Below are positions 1 through 10,595 of a stretch of DNA of 64,000 nt, piece by piece. The position numbers and the translations under genes are program-made. How positions within the stretch are numbered: the first letter of the stretch is position 1; every line of letters starts with the position of its first letter. Below the pieces are notes generated by a model, which did not search any database, had not been told where the DNA came from, and worked only from the letters and a program-made list of their open reading frames with translations. Source of the DNA: Bradyrhizobium betae (GTDB lineage: Bacteria > Pseudomonadota > Alphaproteobacteria > Rhizobiales > Xanthobacteraceae); NCBI RefSeq assembly GCF_004123905.1, contig NZ_MZXW01000015.1, positions 372,001 to 436,000 of the forward strand, given 5' to 3'.

Positions 1-2
1 AC

Positions 3-662
3 TCGACCGAGAAGCGTCTCACAAAACACCCCGAGGAATTCGGCAAAGGCGCGATCGAAGGCGTGGCCGGACCGGAAGCCGCCAACAATGCGTCTGCCGC
101 CGGCACGCTGGTGCCGCTCTTGACGCTGGGATTGCCGACCTCGGCGACCGCCGCGATGATGCTGGCAGGCTTCCAGCAATACGGCCTCAACCCGGGGCCG
201 CTGCTGTTCGCCGAGCGGCCCGACTTGGTGTGGGGCCTGATCGCCAGTCTCTTCATCGCCAATTGCATGCTGCTGGTGCTCAATTTGCCGCTGGTTGGCC
301 TGTGGGTGCGGCTGCTCGCGATCCCGCAGCCTTGGCTCTATGCCGGCATCCTCGTGTTCGCGACCATGGGCACCATCGCCGCAAAGCCGTCGGTGGTCGA
401 ATTGTCGATGCTGGCCGGCTTTGGCGTGCTCGGCTTCCTGATGCGCCGGTTCGATTTCCCGATCGCGCCCGTCGTCGTCGGCCTGATCCTCGGCCCGATC
501 GCCGAGAGCCAGTTGCGCCGCGCCCTCGCGATCAGCCTCGGCGATCCCATGACGCTGCTGCAGAGCCCGATCTCGGCCACGTTGCTCGGCCTCGCGCTGG
601 TTGCGCTGCTGGCCCCATTCGTGCTGAAGGGGATGGGACGCTTCAAGGCGAACGAGGACTAG
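3..662 (+). CDS. tctA: TctA-family tripartite tricarboxylate transporter permease, C-terminal part
   Basis: The reading frame is open from the window edge and ends with TAG, giving the last 219 residues of a protein that is usually about 500 residues. The stretch [19 protein letters not shown] followed by [21 protein letters not shown] is the conserved TctA signature around the substrate path. Several hydrophobic segments follow, so this is an inner-membrane protein. TctA is the large permease of TctABC importers, which take up tricarboxylates or related acids using a periplasmic binding protein. The partner genes tctB and tctC would lie to the left, outside the window. The substrate cannot be read from this fragment. 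Confidence 0.93.
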   Translation, partial: STEKRLTKHPEEFGKGAIEGVAGPEAANNASAAGTLVPLLTLGLPTSATAAMMLAGFQQYGLNPGPLLFAERPDLVWGLIASLFIANCMLLVLNLPLVGLWVRLLAIPQPWLYAGILVFATMGTIAAKPSVVELSMLAGFGVLGFLMRRFDFPIAPVVVGLILGPIAESQLRRALAISLGDPMTLLQSPISATLLGLALVALLAPFVLKGMGRFKANED

Positions 663-706
663 TCGTCCCGACGCGCGCGTTGCGTCCATCTGGTCGAGGA
701 AACGCC

Positions 707-1502
707 ATGCCGTCGGAACTTCGCTCGCCCCGTCTCGCCGTCCTGATCGATGCCGACAATGCCTCCGCAAAGATCGCGGATGGACTGTTCGAGGAGATCG
801 CCAAGATCGGCGAGGCCAGCGTTCGCCGCATCTATGGCGACTTCTCCAATGCGCGATCCAGGGGCTGGGCCGACATCCTGTCGAAACACGCCATCATCCC
901 GCAGCAGCAGTTTGCGTACACGACCGGAAAAAATGCGTCCGACATAACCCTGGTCATCGACGCCATGGACCTGCTCCACAGCGGCCGGTTCGATGGCTTC
1001 TGCCTGGTGTCTTCCGACAGCGACTTTACCCGTCTCGCCGCCCGCATCCGGGAGCAGGGCGTCGATGTCTTCGGGTTCGGCGAGCAGAAGACACCGGAAA
1101 GCTTCCGGCAGGCCTGCCGAAGGTTCGTCTACACCGAGAACCTGCTGGCCGTCCCGGCGACCACCCAGGACGCTACCTCGAGATCGACGTCGCTTCAGCC
1201 GCTTGATGCCGCCACGCCCATCATCAAGAAGGTCATCACCCAGATGGAGAGCGAGGATGGCTGGGTCGCACTCGGCGAAGTCGGACGGCAGCTCGCCAAT
1301 CTGGCGTCAGATTTCGATCCGAGAACGTTTCGGGTTCCGCAAGCTGAGCGACCTCGTGCGCAAGACGAATTCGTTCGAGATCGATGAGCCAAAGGGCCGC
1401 TCGATGCGGATTCGGGTCAAGCCCTCTGCCGCACCATCGCCGAGACGGCGGAACCCGCGCAGACCCGGGTCGGCGGCGGCAGGTTCGGCGCCTAAGGCGT
1501 AA
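707..1502 (+). pseudogene. NYN-domain (LabA/DUF88-like) plus OST-HTH protein, split by a single-base frameshift
   Basis: ATG at 707 follows a GAGGAAA ribosome site. Residues 10-150 form a NYN (PIN-like) RNase domain: IDADN at 14-18, DFSN, a KNASD segment and SSDSDF carry the acidic residues expected to bind metal. The C-terminal part should be an OST-HTH/LOTUS RNA-binding domain. The start frame runs to ...DFDPRTF near 1330, then leaves the family sequence and stops at 1387. The expected continuation, GFRKLSDLVRKTNSFEID, is in another frame from about 1332 and stops at 1502. Removing one base in the TTTCGGG run at 1328-1334 restores a protein of about 264 residues. This is a true mutation or a sequencing error. 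Such proteins are thought to act on RNA; the target is unknown. Confidence 0.8.
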
Positions 1503-1587
1503 GCACGGCCTGCCGCTATATTTGCGCTTGCCCGGTCTGGCGCAGGGCGTAACCATCGTGCGGCCGTAACGCCACGCGAGGGTTCCG

Positions 1588-3390
1588 ATGACCAAACTTA
1601 CCCGCTTCGCCGTCGCACCGCTGCATGCGATGACCCGGCGTCTGGCCGATGTCGCCTCGGCGCGCGCCGCGCCGGATCTCGTCATCACTGGCGCGCGGGT
1701 GCTCTCGACCTATTCGGAACGTATCCAGGCGAACCGCGAGGTCTGGATCACCGGCGGGCGCGTCGCGGCGGTGAAGCCGGCCGGCGCGGCGAAGAAAGTC
1801 TGGAGCGGCGTGCCGCTCTACGATGCCGCAGGCGGCATCATTGCACCGGGCCTCGTCGATCCGCATATCCACATCGAATCCTCGATGGTGACCGCCTGCG
1901 CCTATGCCGAGGCGGCGCTGCTGAACGGCACCACCACGATCTTCTGCGACAGCCACGAAATCGGCAACGTCATGGACGTCGCCGGCGTCGAGGCGATGCT
2001 GGAGGACGCGCGCGAAGCGCCGCTCTCGATCTTTTTGACGGTGCCTTCAACGGTCCCTGCGACCTCGGCCGCGCTGGAGACGGCGGGCGGCGATCTCACG
2101 CCCGACAAGATCGCCGGCCTGTTCGACCGCTGGCCCGAAGCGGTCGCGCTCGGCGAGAAGATGGATTTTGTGCCTGTGACGATGGGCGACGAACGCAGCC
2201 ATGCGATCCTGGCCGCAGCGTTGAAGCGCGGCCGTCCGGTGTCAGGCCATGTCTACGGTCGCGAATTCGTCGCGGCCTACGCAGCGAGTGGCGTTACCGA
2301 TACCCATGAGGCGATCGACCGCGACATCGCCGACGATCTGCTCGATGCCGGCGTCTGGGTGTTCCTGCGTGGCGGTCCGCCGACCACGCCCTGGCATTCG
2401 TTGCCGCAGGCGATCCGCACCGTGACCGAGCTCGGGGCCTCGCACAAGCGCACCGCCGTTTGCACCGACGACCGCGACGCCGACGATCTCCTGCTGTTCG
2501 GCCTCGACTGGGTGGTGCGCGAAGCCGTGAACGCGGGGATGTCGCCGGAGCAGGCCTGGTCGATGGGCTCGCTGCACGGCGCGACGCGCTTCGGCATGGA
2601 CGGCGATATGGGCGGGCTCGGCGGCGGCCGTCGCGCCGACCTCGTGCTGATGGACGACAATCTCAGGCCGCAATGTACCTGGTATGGCGGCGAGCTGGTC
2701 GTCGAAAACCGCAAGATCACGCCGAAGCTCGATCAGGCGCTGTCGCAGCGCTATCAATATCCTGACGCGGCCTATGTGACCGTGAAGCTGCCGGAGAAGC
2801 TGAAGCTGACGCCGGAGCTGCCGGCGAAGGCCTGCACCGTCAACGCGATCAAGACGGCGCTGCCGGGCATCACGCTGATCCATGAGAAGGTCAAGATCGA
2901 GCCGGCAAAGGATTGGCCGGAATTGTTCGCACGCTACGGCCTGTGCTTCGTCACGGTAGTCGAGCGCCACGGCAAGTCGGCCGGCAATGTCGCCTATGGC
3001 CTGCTGAAGGACTTTGGCCTCAAGCGCGGCGCGGTCGCCTCCAGCGTCGGGCACGACAGCCACAACATCATCGTCGCCGGCACCAACGAGGGCGACATGC
3101 AGGTCGCTATCGCCGCGATCAAGGAGAAGCAGGGCGGTGTCAGTGTCGTCGCCGACGGCAAGGTGAGGGCACTGGTCCCGCTGCCGATCGCGGGCCTCTT
3201 GTCCGATAAGCGCGTCACCGAGGTCGCCGAACAGGTGAAGGTGCTGAAGAAGGAATGGGCGGAAGCCGGCTGCACCATCCCCTACATGGGCTTCAATCTG
3301 ATTCCGCTATCGGTCATTCCGGAAATTCGCATCACCGACAAGGGCCTCGTGCTGGTGCCGCAAATGGAGCTGGCGCCGCTGTTTGAGTGA
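1588..3390 (+). CDS. ade: adenine deaminase
   Basis: A 600-residue cytoplasmic metalloenzyme that hydrolyses adenine to hypoxanthine and ammonia. The amidohydrolase core shows the metal-binding [11 protein letters not shown] segment, [14 protein letters not shown], a TDTHEA segment and [11 protein letters not shown]. The C-terminal adenine-deaminase domain has [14 protein letters not shown] and the diagnostic SSVGHDSHN. Length is close to the family norm of 570-600. The gene stands 151 bp before gcl on the same strand. Adenine breakdown through hypoxanthine, urate and allantoin can yield the glyoxylate used by the next three genes, so a shared purine-catabolic role is a reasonable inference. 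No xanthine or urate enzyme of that route is in the window. Confidence 0.95.
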   Translation: MTKLTRFAVAPLHAMTRRLADVASARAAPDLVITGARVLSTYSERIQANREVWITGGRVAAVKPAGAAKKVWSGVPLYDAAGGIIAPGLVDPHIHIESSMVTACAYAEAALLNGTTTIFCDSHEIGNVMDVAGVEAMLEDAREAPLSIFLTVPSTVPATSAALETAGGDLTPDKIAGLFDRWPEAVALGEKMDFVPVTMGDERSHAILAAALKRGRPVSGHVYGREFVAAYAASGVTDTHEAIDRDIADDLLDAGVWVFLRGGPPTTPWHSLPQAIRTVTELGASHKRTAVCTDDRDADDLLLFGLDWVVREAVNAGMSPEQAWSMGSLHGATRFGMDGDMGGLGGGRRADLVLMDDNLRPQCTWYGGELVVENRKITPKLDQALSQRYQYPDAAYVTVKLPEKLKLTPELPAKACTVNAIKTALPGITLIHEKVKIEPAKDWPELFARYGLCFVTVVERHGKSAGNVAYGLLKDFGLKRGAVASSVGHDSHNIIVAGTNEGDMQVAIAAIKEKQGGVSVVADGKVRALVPLPIAGLLSDKRVTEVAEQVKVLKKEWAEAGCTIPYMGFNLIPLSVIPEIRITDKGLVLVPQMELAPLFE

Positions 3391-3429
3391 TCGCTTTCAC
3401 GGACATCTCGCTCTAACCGATTGAGACAC

Positions 3430-3460
3430 CCACGATTTTTCCGCGGCTGCCGCATCGTGG
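3430..3460. promoter_or_regulatory. inverted repeat upstream of gcl (outer copy)
   Basis: CCACGAT at 3430-3436 and ATCGTGG at 3454-3460 are perfect 7-bp arms around a 17-bp GC-rich centre. The element lies in the 151-bp leader between ade and gcl, 82 bp before the gcl start. It could be a regulator site or a stem-loop ending ade transcription. No T-run follows, so an operator is slightly favoured. Confidence 0.4.
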
Positions 3461-3470
3461 AAAATAAAAT

Positions 3471-3487
3471 CGATCTCGTTGAGATCG
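3471..3487. promoter_or_regulatory. inverted repeat upstream of gcl (inner copy)
   Basis: CGATCTC-GTT-GAGATCG is a perfect 7-bp inverted repeat with a 3-bp centre, 55 bp before the gcl ATG. Its compact symmetry suits a dimeric repressor or activator of the gcl-hyi-glxR operon, but no regulator gene is adjacent. A small hairpin in the leader RNA is the alternative. Confidence 0.4.
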
Positions 3488-3541
3488 CATCACGCCCGCC
3501 TGATGATCTCGCTCGCTGACGCAACCTAAGCGAGGTCCGAT

Positions 3542-5326
<1,785 letters not shown>

Positions 5327-5337
5327 GGGACAGTATC

Positions 5338-6123
5338 ATGCCGAAATTCGCCGCCAATCTCACCATGCTCTTCAACGAGATGCCGTTTATCGACCGCTTT
5401 GCCGCGGCGAAGGCGGCTGGCTTTGCCGGGGTCGAGTATCTCTTCCCCTATGATTTCGAAAAGGCGCTTTTGCGCGAGCAACTCGAGGCCCACGGGCTGA
5501 CGCAGGTGTTGCACAATCTGCCGGCCGGCAATTGGGCCGCCGGCGAGCGCGGCATCGCGATCCTACCCGATCGCACCGCCGAATTCCGCGATGGCGTGTT
5601 TCGCGCCATCGACTACGCCAAGGCGCTCGATTGCGAGCAGCTCAACTGCCTCGTCGGCGTCGCGCCTGTTGAGGCCGACCCGCGCGAGCTGAACGAGACG
5701 CTGGTCGGCAATTTGCGCTTTGCGGCTTCGACGCTGGCGCGGGAGAACATCAAGCTGCTGGTCGAGCCGATCAACACGCTCGACATTCCCGGCTTCTACC
5801 TCAACGGCACCGAGCAGGCGGTGCAATTGATCTCGGAGGTGCGGTCGAACAATCTGTTCATCCAGTACGACATCTATCACATGCAGATCATGGAGGGCGA
5901 TCTCGCCCGCACCATGCAGGAATATCTCCCGCAGATTGCCCACATCCAGCTCGCCGACAATCCCGGCCGCAACGAGCCTGGCACCGGCGAGATCAACTAT
6001 CCCTTCCTGTTCCGCCATCTCGACGCGATCGGCTATCGCGGCTGGATCGGCTGCGAATACAAGCCGCGCACCACGACGCTGGAAGGCCTTTCGTGGCACG
6101 CCGCGCAGACTTTCGAGACCTGA
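5338..6123 (+). CDS. hyi: hydroxypyruvate isomerase
   Basis: A 261-residue TIM-barrel protein of the xylose-isomerase-like superfamily that interconverts hydroxypyruvate and tartronate semialdehyde. It starts MPKFAANLTMLFNEMPF, a typical Hyi opening, and has the metal-ligand segments LLVEPIN, QYDIYHMQ and HIQLADNPGRNEPGTGEI. The length equals the family norm of 258-261. ATG lies 11 bp after the gcl stop with GGGGACAG upstream, and glxR follows after 11 bp, so the three genes are almost certainly one operon. A much longer frame running in from inside gcl is only an out-of-frame extension. Confidence 0.96.
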   Translation: MPKFAANLTMLFNEMPFIDRFAAAKAAGFAGVEYLFPYDFEKALLREQLEAHGLTQVLHNLPAGNWAAGERGIAILPDRTAEFRDGVFRAIDYAKALDCEQLNCLVGVAPVEADPRELNETLVGNLRFAASTLARENIKLLVEPINTLDIPGFYLNGTEQAVQLISEVRSNNLFIQYDIYHMQIMEGDLARTMQEYLPQIAHIQLADNPGRNEPGTGEINYPFLFRHLDAIGYRGWIGCEYKPRTTTLEGLSWHAAQTFET

Positions 6124-6134
6124 GGAAACGAGAC

Positions 6135-7022
6135 ATGATCGACATCGGCTTCATCGGACTTGGCACCATGGGACGGCCGATGGCCGGCCATCTTCTGGCT
6201 GCGGGCCATCGCGTTCTCCTGCATGACGTTGCGCCTGTTGCCCCCGAGCTGATCACGGCCGGCGGCATCGCCTGCAAATCGGCCAAGGCGGTCGCGCAGG
6301 AGGCGGATGCCGTCATCATCATGGTGCCTGACACCCCGCATGTGGAGGCGGTGCTGTTCGGCAAGGACGGCGTCGCGAACGGCATCTCCAAGGGCAAGAT
6401 CGTCGTCGACATGAGCTCGATCTCGCCGCTCGCCACGAAGGAGTTTGCGAAGAAGATCGAGGCACTCGGTGCCGATTATCTCGACGCGCCGGTGTCGGGC
6501 GGGGAGGTTGGGGCGAAAGCGGCGAGCCTCACCATCATGGTCGGCGGGCCCGAGCGTGCTTTTGGCACCATGAAGCCGATCTTCGACAAAATGGGCAAGA
6601 ACGTCACGCATGTCGGCGCCAATGGCGATGGCCAGACGACGAAGGTTGCCAACCAGATCATTGTCGCGCTGACGATCGAGGCGGTGAGCGAAGCACTGCT
6701 GTTCGCGTCCAAGGCCGGCGCGAACCCCGCGCTGGTGCGCAAGGCGCTGATGGGCGGGTTTGCCGCGTCGCGGATTCTCGAAGTGCATGGCGAGCGCATG
6801 GTGAAGCGTAATTTCGAGCCCGGTTTCCGCATCGAGCTGCACCAGAAGGATCTCAACCTCGCGCTCGAAGGCGCGCGTACACTCGGCCTGTCGCTGCCGA
6901 GCACGGCGGTGGCGCAGCAATTGTTCTCATCCTGCACCGCGCATGGCGGCAAGACCTGGGATCATTCGGCGATGGTGCGGGCGCTGGAACTGATGGCGGG
7001 CCACGAGATCGCCGCAACTTGA
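6135..7022 (+). CDS. glxR: 2-hydroxy-3-oxopropionate (tartronate semialdehyde) reductase
   Basis: A 295-residue NAD(P)H-dependent beta-hydroxyacid dehydrogenase that reduces tartronate semialdehyde to D-glycerate. It shows the N-terminal Rossmann motif GFIGLGTMGRPMAGHLL, the substrate-binding DAPVSGGEVGA segment and the catalytic-lysine region GQTTKVANQ. ATG at 6135 follows a TGAGGAAACGAGAC site 11 bp after hyi. GarR is a paralogue with the same chemistry, but the gcl-hyi context makes GlxR the better name. Confidence 0.95.
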   Translation: MIDIGFIGLGTMGRPMAGHLLAAGHRVLLHDVAPVAPELITAGGIACKSAKAVAQEADAVIIMVPDTPHVEAVLFGKDGVANGISKGKIVVDMSSISPLATKEFAKKIEALGADYLDAPVSGGEVGAKAASLTIMVGGPERAFGTMKPIFDKMGKNVTHVGANGDGQTTKVANQIIVALTIEAVSEALLFASKAGANPALVRKALMGGFAASRILEVHGERMVKRNFEPGFRIELHQKDLNLALEGARTLGLSLPSTAVAQQLFSSCTAHGGKTWDHSAMVRALELMAGHEIAAT

Positions 7023-7136
7023 ACTGTTACGCGGTAACACTCTCCGGATTTGACGCGTCTTTCGCCACGGGGGAACCGGAACAATGGCCCGGTCCCGCGG
7101 TTGAAGGCGCATCAACAAACACTGGAGAGTGTGGAC

Positions 7137-7520
7137 ATGAAAACCCGTCTTGCGATTTCGTTGGCTGCCGCGTCGCTGCTGGTGTCGAGCGCAGCCTTTG
7201 CCCAGTCGACGACCGAACAGGGCGCCAGGGATGGCGCGCGTGCGGGCGGCGACATCGGCGGTCCGGTAGGCGCGATGGTCGGCGGCACCGTCGGTGCGGC
7301 CGTGGGCGCCGGTTTGGAAATCCCGAATGCCATTCTCGGCGGAATCCCGCGCGATGATTCAGTAGTGATTCACGAGCGCGTCGTCGTCGGCGAGCCGCTG
7401 CCGCCGACTGTGGTGCTGCGGCCGGTGCCGAACTACACCGAATACCGTTATGCGGTCGTCAACGATCGCCGCGTGATCGTCGAGCCGCGCACGCGCCGCG
7501 TCGTCAAGATCATCGACTGA
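7137..7520 (+). CDS. small exported DUF1236-like protein
   Basis: A 127-residue protein with a clear Sec signal peptide, cleaved near AFAQ (residues 19-22). A glycine-rich stretch (residues 33-62) of alternating GG and VGA units follows, then a C-terminal part with VVLRPVPNYTEYRYAVVNDRRVIVEPRTRRVV. That ending resembles the DUF1236 tail found in many Bradyrhizobium exported proteins. No enzymatic motif is visible. It has its own leader of 114 bp after glxR and a GGAGAG ribosome site. The glycine-rich part resembles glycine-zipper surface proteins, so an envelope or stress role is possible but unproven. Confidence 0.75.
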   Translation: MKTRLAISLAAASLLVSSAAFAQSTTEQGARDGARAGGDIGGPVGAMVGGTVGAAVGAGLEIPNAILGGIPRDDSVVIHERVVVGEPLPPTVVLRPVPNYTEYRYAVVNDRRVIVEPRTRRVVKIID

Positions 7521-7545
7521 CCGGCGTTAGCATCGGCTTGAGAGC

Positions 7546-7579
7546 AAGGGCCCTGCGGAGCGTTACTCCGCGGGGCCTT
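7546..7579. terminator. probable bidirectional terminator
   Basis: A stem-loop lies between the convergent genes ending at 7520 and 7563. AAGG plus GCCCTGCGGAG pairs with CTCCGCGGGGC plus CTT across a CGTTA loop, with one mismatch. It overlaps the last codons of the VanZ-like gene. There is no strong T-run, but the position and a stem longer than 12 bp make termination likely. Confidence 0.6.
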
Positions 7580-7940
7580 CGCTTGTAACGGTGGAGCTGG
7601 CACGAAGCCGCGTCATGACCCAATCGGCGATGGCCGCGAGCGCAAAGCCGATGCAGGCCGTGCCGGCATCGACCAGAAAATCCTCCAGCCGTGCATGCCG
7701 TCCGGGCGCCCAGAATTGCATCAGCTCGAGCACGCCGATCACGACCACTGCGACGGCGGCGACGGTCCAGCGGCGATTCCGGTAGGCGAGGCCGAAGGCG
7801 AGCCCGATCAGAATGAAGGCCAGCGCATGCTCGCCGTCCTGGCCGAGGTCGGAATGGGGCCGCAGGCTTGGGGGCCCGAGGGTTGCGAAAGTGACGGCGG
7901 CTGCCAGCAGCCAGGCAAAAAGCCGAACAAAAATGGACAT
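7563..7940 (-). CDS. VanZ-like membrane protein
   Basis: A 125-residue protein with about four hydrophobic segments. Residues 1-22 form the first. HALAFILIGLAFGLAYRNR carries the VanZ-like histidine near the membrane face. VLELMQFWAPGRHARLEDFLVDAGTACIGFALA matches the VanZ core ELxQ...GRxxxxxDxxxNxxG. VanZ proteins give low-level teicoplanin tolerance in enterococci; in alphaproteobacteria their role is unknown. The gene is alone on its strand, convergent with the DUF1236-like gene. Confidence 0.8.
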   Translation of the reverse strand: MSIFVRLFAWLLAAAVTFATLGPPSLRPHSDLGQDGEHALAFILIGLAFGLAYRNRRWTVAAVAVVVIGVLELMQFWAPGRHARLEDFLVDAGTACIGFALAAIADWVMTRLRASSTVTSEGPAE

Positions 7941-8017
7941 CCGGTGCCGATAGCACGGAATCGCGACAGCCTGTTGCGGCGGGAGGATCAGATCGCCGTG
8001 TAGTTAATGACCAAACG

Positions 8018-8626
8018 TTAAAGTGGCTCGCGTACGCCGAGGCCGTGCATGAACCGCTCCCGGATCTGCACGGGATCCCGGCGGGTGGCGCCGACGCCCG
8101 GCTTGTCGTCGATGCGGACGGCGATCAGGCTGGGCTCGCCAGCCGACATGGCCTCATCGACCAGCCGCTCGAAATCCTCTTCGTCCGCGGCCCAGGAACT
8201 CTTGGCGAGCCCGGAGCCGGTGGCGATGGCGACGATGTCGGCCACGTTCGCGGCCGGTGTCGGCTGCGCTCCGGTGATCTGGTAGATGCCGTTGTCCATC
8301 ACGATCATGATCAGGTTCTTCGGCTTCAGCATTGCGATCGTCGAGAGCGCGCCGAGCTGCATCAGCAGCGAGCCGTCACCTTCGAGTGCAAAAACGCGGC
8401 GATCGGGTTGCGCCAGCGCCACGCCAAGAGCGATCGGGAAGGCGAGCCCCATGCTACCGAGCATATAAAAGTTCTGCGGGCGGTGGCCGGCGGCCCAGAG
8501 GTCGAAATTGGTGTTGCCGATGCCGCCGATCACGGCTTCCTCGTGCTTGAGCTTTGCGATCAGGCGCGAGGTGACATCGAAGCGGTTCATCACCTTGGTG
8601 TTGCGATTGTCCATGACCAGGCTCAC
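8018..8626 (-). CDS. ThDP-dependent decarboxylase, PP-domain (beta) subunit; sulfopyruvate/phosphonopyruvate decarboxylase-like
   Basis: A 202-residue protein that is only the ThDP-pyrophosphate-binding half of a ThDP enzyme. The motif runs from GDGSLLMQLGAL to MDNGIYQITGAQ, the GDG-X-N magnesium-diphosphate fingerprint. Upstream, FYMLGSMGLAFPIALGVALAQP is typical of ComE and phosphonopyruvate decarboxylase. The missing Pyr half is the next gene upstream, whose stop overlaps this start by 4 bp, so the two form one enzyme. Likely reaction: non-oxidative decarboxylation of a 2-oxoacid with a charged side group. Sulfopyruvate is the best-known substrate of split enzymes of this size. Confidence 0.82.
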   Translation of the reverse strand: MSLVMDNRNTKVMNRFDVTSRLIAKLKHEEAVIGGIGNTNFDLWAAGHRPQNFYMLGSMGLAFPIALGVALAQPDRRVFALEGDGSLLMQLGALSTIAMLKPKNLIMIVMDNGIYQITGAQPTPAANVADIVAIATGSGLAKSSWAADEEDFERLVDEAMSAGEPSLIAVRIDDKPGVGATRRDPVQIRERFMHGLGVREPL

Positions 8627-9183
8627 TTGTCGAAGGTCTTGCCGCCGGTGAGCAGCGGATTGAGGATCAGCGCCACCGGCGCCTGGGTCGTCACGGCCTG
8701 CTTGATCGAGCGGTCGGCGATGAATTCGAGCTCGTCGAGCCGGGTGATGGTGTGGTGCTCCAGCGCCAGCGAATCCAGCACCGGGCGCATGGTGCGGCAG
8801 ACCAGCGACTGGCCGTAGTTGAACTCGCCAAGCGTACCGCGCTCGGAGACGAACATGATCAGCGGGATCTGGTAGGGCACCGCGAGTGAGGCCAGCGTGT
8901 TGGCCAGCGTGGCAAAACCCGAGGTCTGCATCAGCACTGCGCCGCGCCGTCCGCCCATCCAGGCGCCCGAGACGATGCCGACGGCCTCTTCCTCGCGGGC
9001 GGTGGCAAAGGTGGTGAAGAAGGGATCGGCGTGGAGGTTCTTGATCAGCGGCGTCAATACGCGATCGGGCACGTAGGGGATGAGGCTGATCTCGTTCCGC
9101 TTCAGGGTTTGCAGAACGATGCCGTGCCAGCTTCTGTCACCGGACCCCTGTCCCGCCTGAGGCTGCTGCTCCGCAATCGCCAT
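8623..9183 (-). CDS. ThDP-dependent decarboxylase, Pyr-domain (alpha) subunit; sulfopyruvate decarboxylase-like
   Basis: A 186-residue protein that matches the Pyr half of ThDP decarboxylases. It contains the cofactor-activating glutamate segment TAREEEAVGIVSGAWMGG and MQTSGFATLANTLASL. I chose ATG at 9183 because GGGAG lies 6 bp upstream; the frame extends 30 codons further without a ribosome site. It partners the 202-residue PP subunit, as in ComD/ComE sulfopyruvate decarboxylase. Upstream and divergent, after 245 bp, is a D-2-hydroxyacid dehydrogenase that could supply the 2-oxoacid substrate. Assignment to sulfopyruvate rather than phosphonopyruvate or another oxoacid is inference. Confidence 0.8.
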   Translation of the reverse strand: MAIAEQQPQAGQGSGDRSWHGIVLQTLKRNEISLIPYVPDRVLTPLIKNLHADPFFTTFATAREEEAVGIVSGAWMGGRRGAVLMQTSGFATLANTLASLAVPYQIPLIMFVSERGTLGEFNYGQSLVCRTMRPVLDSLALEHHTITRLDELEFIADRSIKQAVTTQAPVALILNPLLTGGKTFDK

Positions 9184-9428
9184 TGCGTTCTCCCTTGAGC
9201 CGCGCATGCTTCTTGGTCTTTGGCCGTCGCGGCGGTGTGTCGAACTTGACGCAGGCAGCTGGATTGTCAACATGTCCGGGCCGGCACCGTGATCTGCGCC
9301 AGACGGCCTGCCGTGGCCGGCATCGCCGTGTCATAAGGTGGCGATAAGGAAACACGGGAGGAAGGCATGGACGGGCGCGCATCGCGCTGACCTTGCGGGC
9401 CTCCCTCGAGAGAGCCGGAAGGGTTTTG

Positions 9429-10478
9429 ATGTCCGTCAACAGCAAGCGCGTCTTCTACTCCAATTATCTGGCCAATCCCATCTATATCGACATCCTGAAG
9501 GCGCGGCCCGATGTCCGGCTCGATCGCATCGAGAACGCGAGTCCCGAAGAGTTTTACGCGCCGATCCTCAGCGCCGCCCATGTCTACCAGATCGGCGCCG
9601 CCCGCGACGAACTTGCGCCGCATTTCCATGTCGACGCCGCCCTCCTGAAGCGCACGCCGAACCTGTTGCTCGTCTCCAGCAATGGCGCGGGGTTTGACCC
9701 CGTCGACGTCGAGGCCTGCACGGACGCGGGCGTGCTGGTCGTCAACCAGTCCGGCGGCAACGCCCATTCCGTCGCCGAGCACGCGCTGGCGATGATGCTG
9801 ACGCTGTCCAAGCGCATCATTCAGTCCGACCGCAAGCTGCGCAGGGAGGCCAACGTCAACCGCAACGAGCTCGTCGGCAACGAGATCGAGCACAAGACCG
9901 TCGGCATCATCGGCCTCGGCAATGTCGGCCGCCGCATCGCCGCGCTCTGCAGGGGCCTGTTCGGCATGACGGTGCTGGCCTACGATCCGTACCTCACCGC
10001 CGAGGTGATGGCCGAGCGGGGCGGGGAGAAGGTCGAGCTCGACGAGCTGTTGCGCCGCGCCGATTTCGTCTCGATTTCCTGCCCGCTCGACAAGCGCAGC
10101 CGCAACATGATCAGCGTGCGCGAGTTTGCGCTGATGCAGCCGCATGCGTATTTCATCACCACGGCGCGCGGCTTCATTCATGACGAGGATGCGCTGCTCC
10201 AGGCCTTGCGCGACAAGCGCATTGCCGGTGCCGGCCTCGACGTCTGGTCCAAGGAGCCGCCGCCACCGGAGCATCCGCTGCTCCAGTTCGACAATGTGCT
10301 GGCGAGCCCGCATACCGCAGGCGTGACGATCGAGGCGCGCCAGAACATGGGCCGCATCGCTGCCGAGCAGGTGCTTGATACGCTCGACGGCAAGCGCCCG
10401 CCGCGCATCATCAATCCCGAAGTGTGGCCGCGCTATGCCGAGCGCTTCAAGCAAGCTTTTGGCGTGATGCCGGGGTAG
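9429..10478 (+). CDS. D-isomer-specific 2-hydroxyacid dehydrogenase
   Basis: A 349-residue NAD(P)-dependent oxidoreductase. The nucleotide-binding motif is GIIGLGNVGRRIA with YDPY as the acidic end of the second strand. The catalytic triad is present: Arg in TTARGFIHD, Glu in GLDVWSKEPPP and His in SPHTAG. The ATG at 9429 is preceded by GGAAGGG; the open frame starts 12 codons earlier without a better site. Family members oxidise D-2-hydroxyacids such as glycerate, phosphoglycerate or sulfolactate. The divergent ThDP decarboxylase makes a hydroxyacid to oxoacid to aldehyde route possible. Which acid is used cannot be read from sequence. Confidence 0.88.
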   Translation: MSVNSKRVFYSNYLANPIYIDILKARPDVRLDRIENASPEEFYAPILSAAHVYQIGAARDELAPHFHVDAALLKRTPNLLLVSSNGAGFDPVDVEACTDAGVLVVNQSGGNAHSVAEHALAMMLTLSKRIIQSDRKLRREANVNRNELVGNEIEHKTVGIIGLGNVGRRIAALCRGLFGMTVLAYDPYLTAEVMAERGGEKVELDELLRRADFVSISCPLDKRSRNMISVREFALMQPHAYFITTARGFIHDEDALLQALRDKRIAGAGLDVWSKEPPPPEHPLLQFDNVLASPHTAGVTIEARQNMGRIAAEQVLDTLDGKRPPRIINPEVWPRYAERFKQAFGVMPG

Positions 10479-10595
10479 GGGCGCGCGACGTCTGATCGCG
10501 CTCCGATCGTTGGTTATGAGGATGCAAACAGAAAGCAGCGGATTTTACCGATGGCGTGAGTGAACGCGTATGACTTGTCCTGTAATTGAAAGTCC

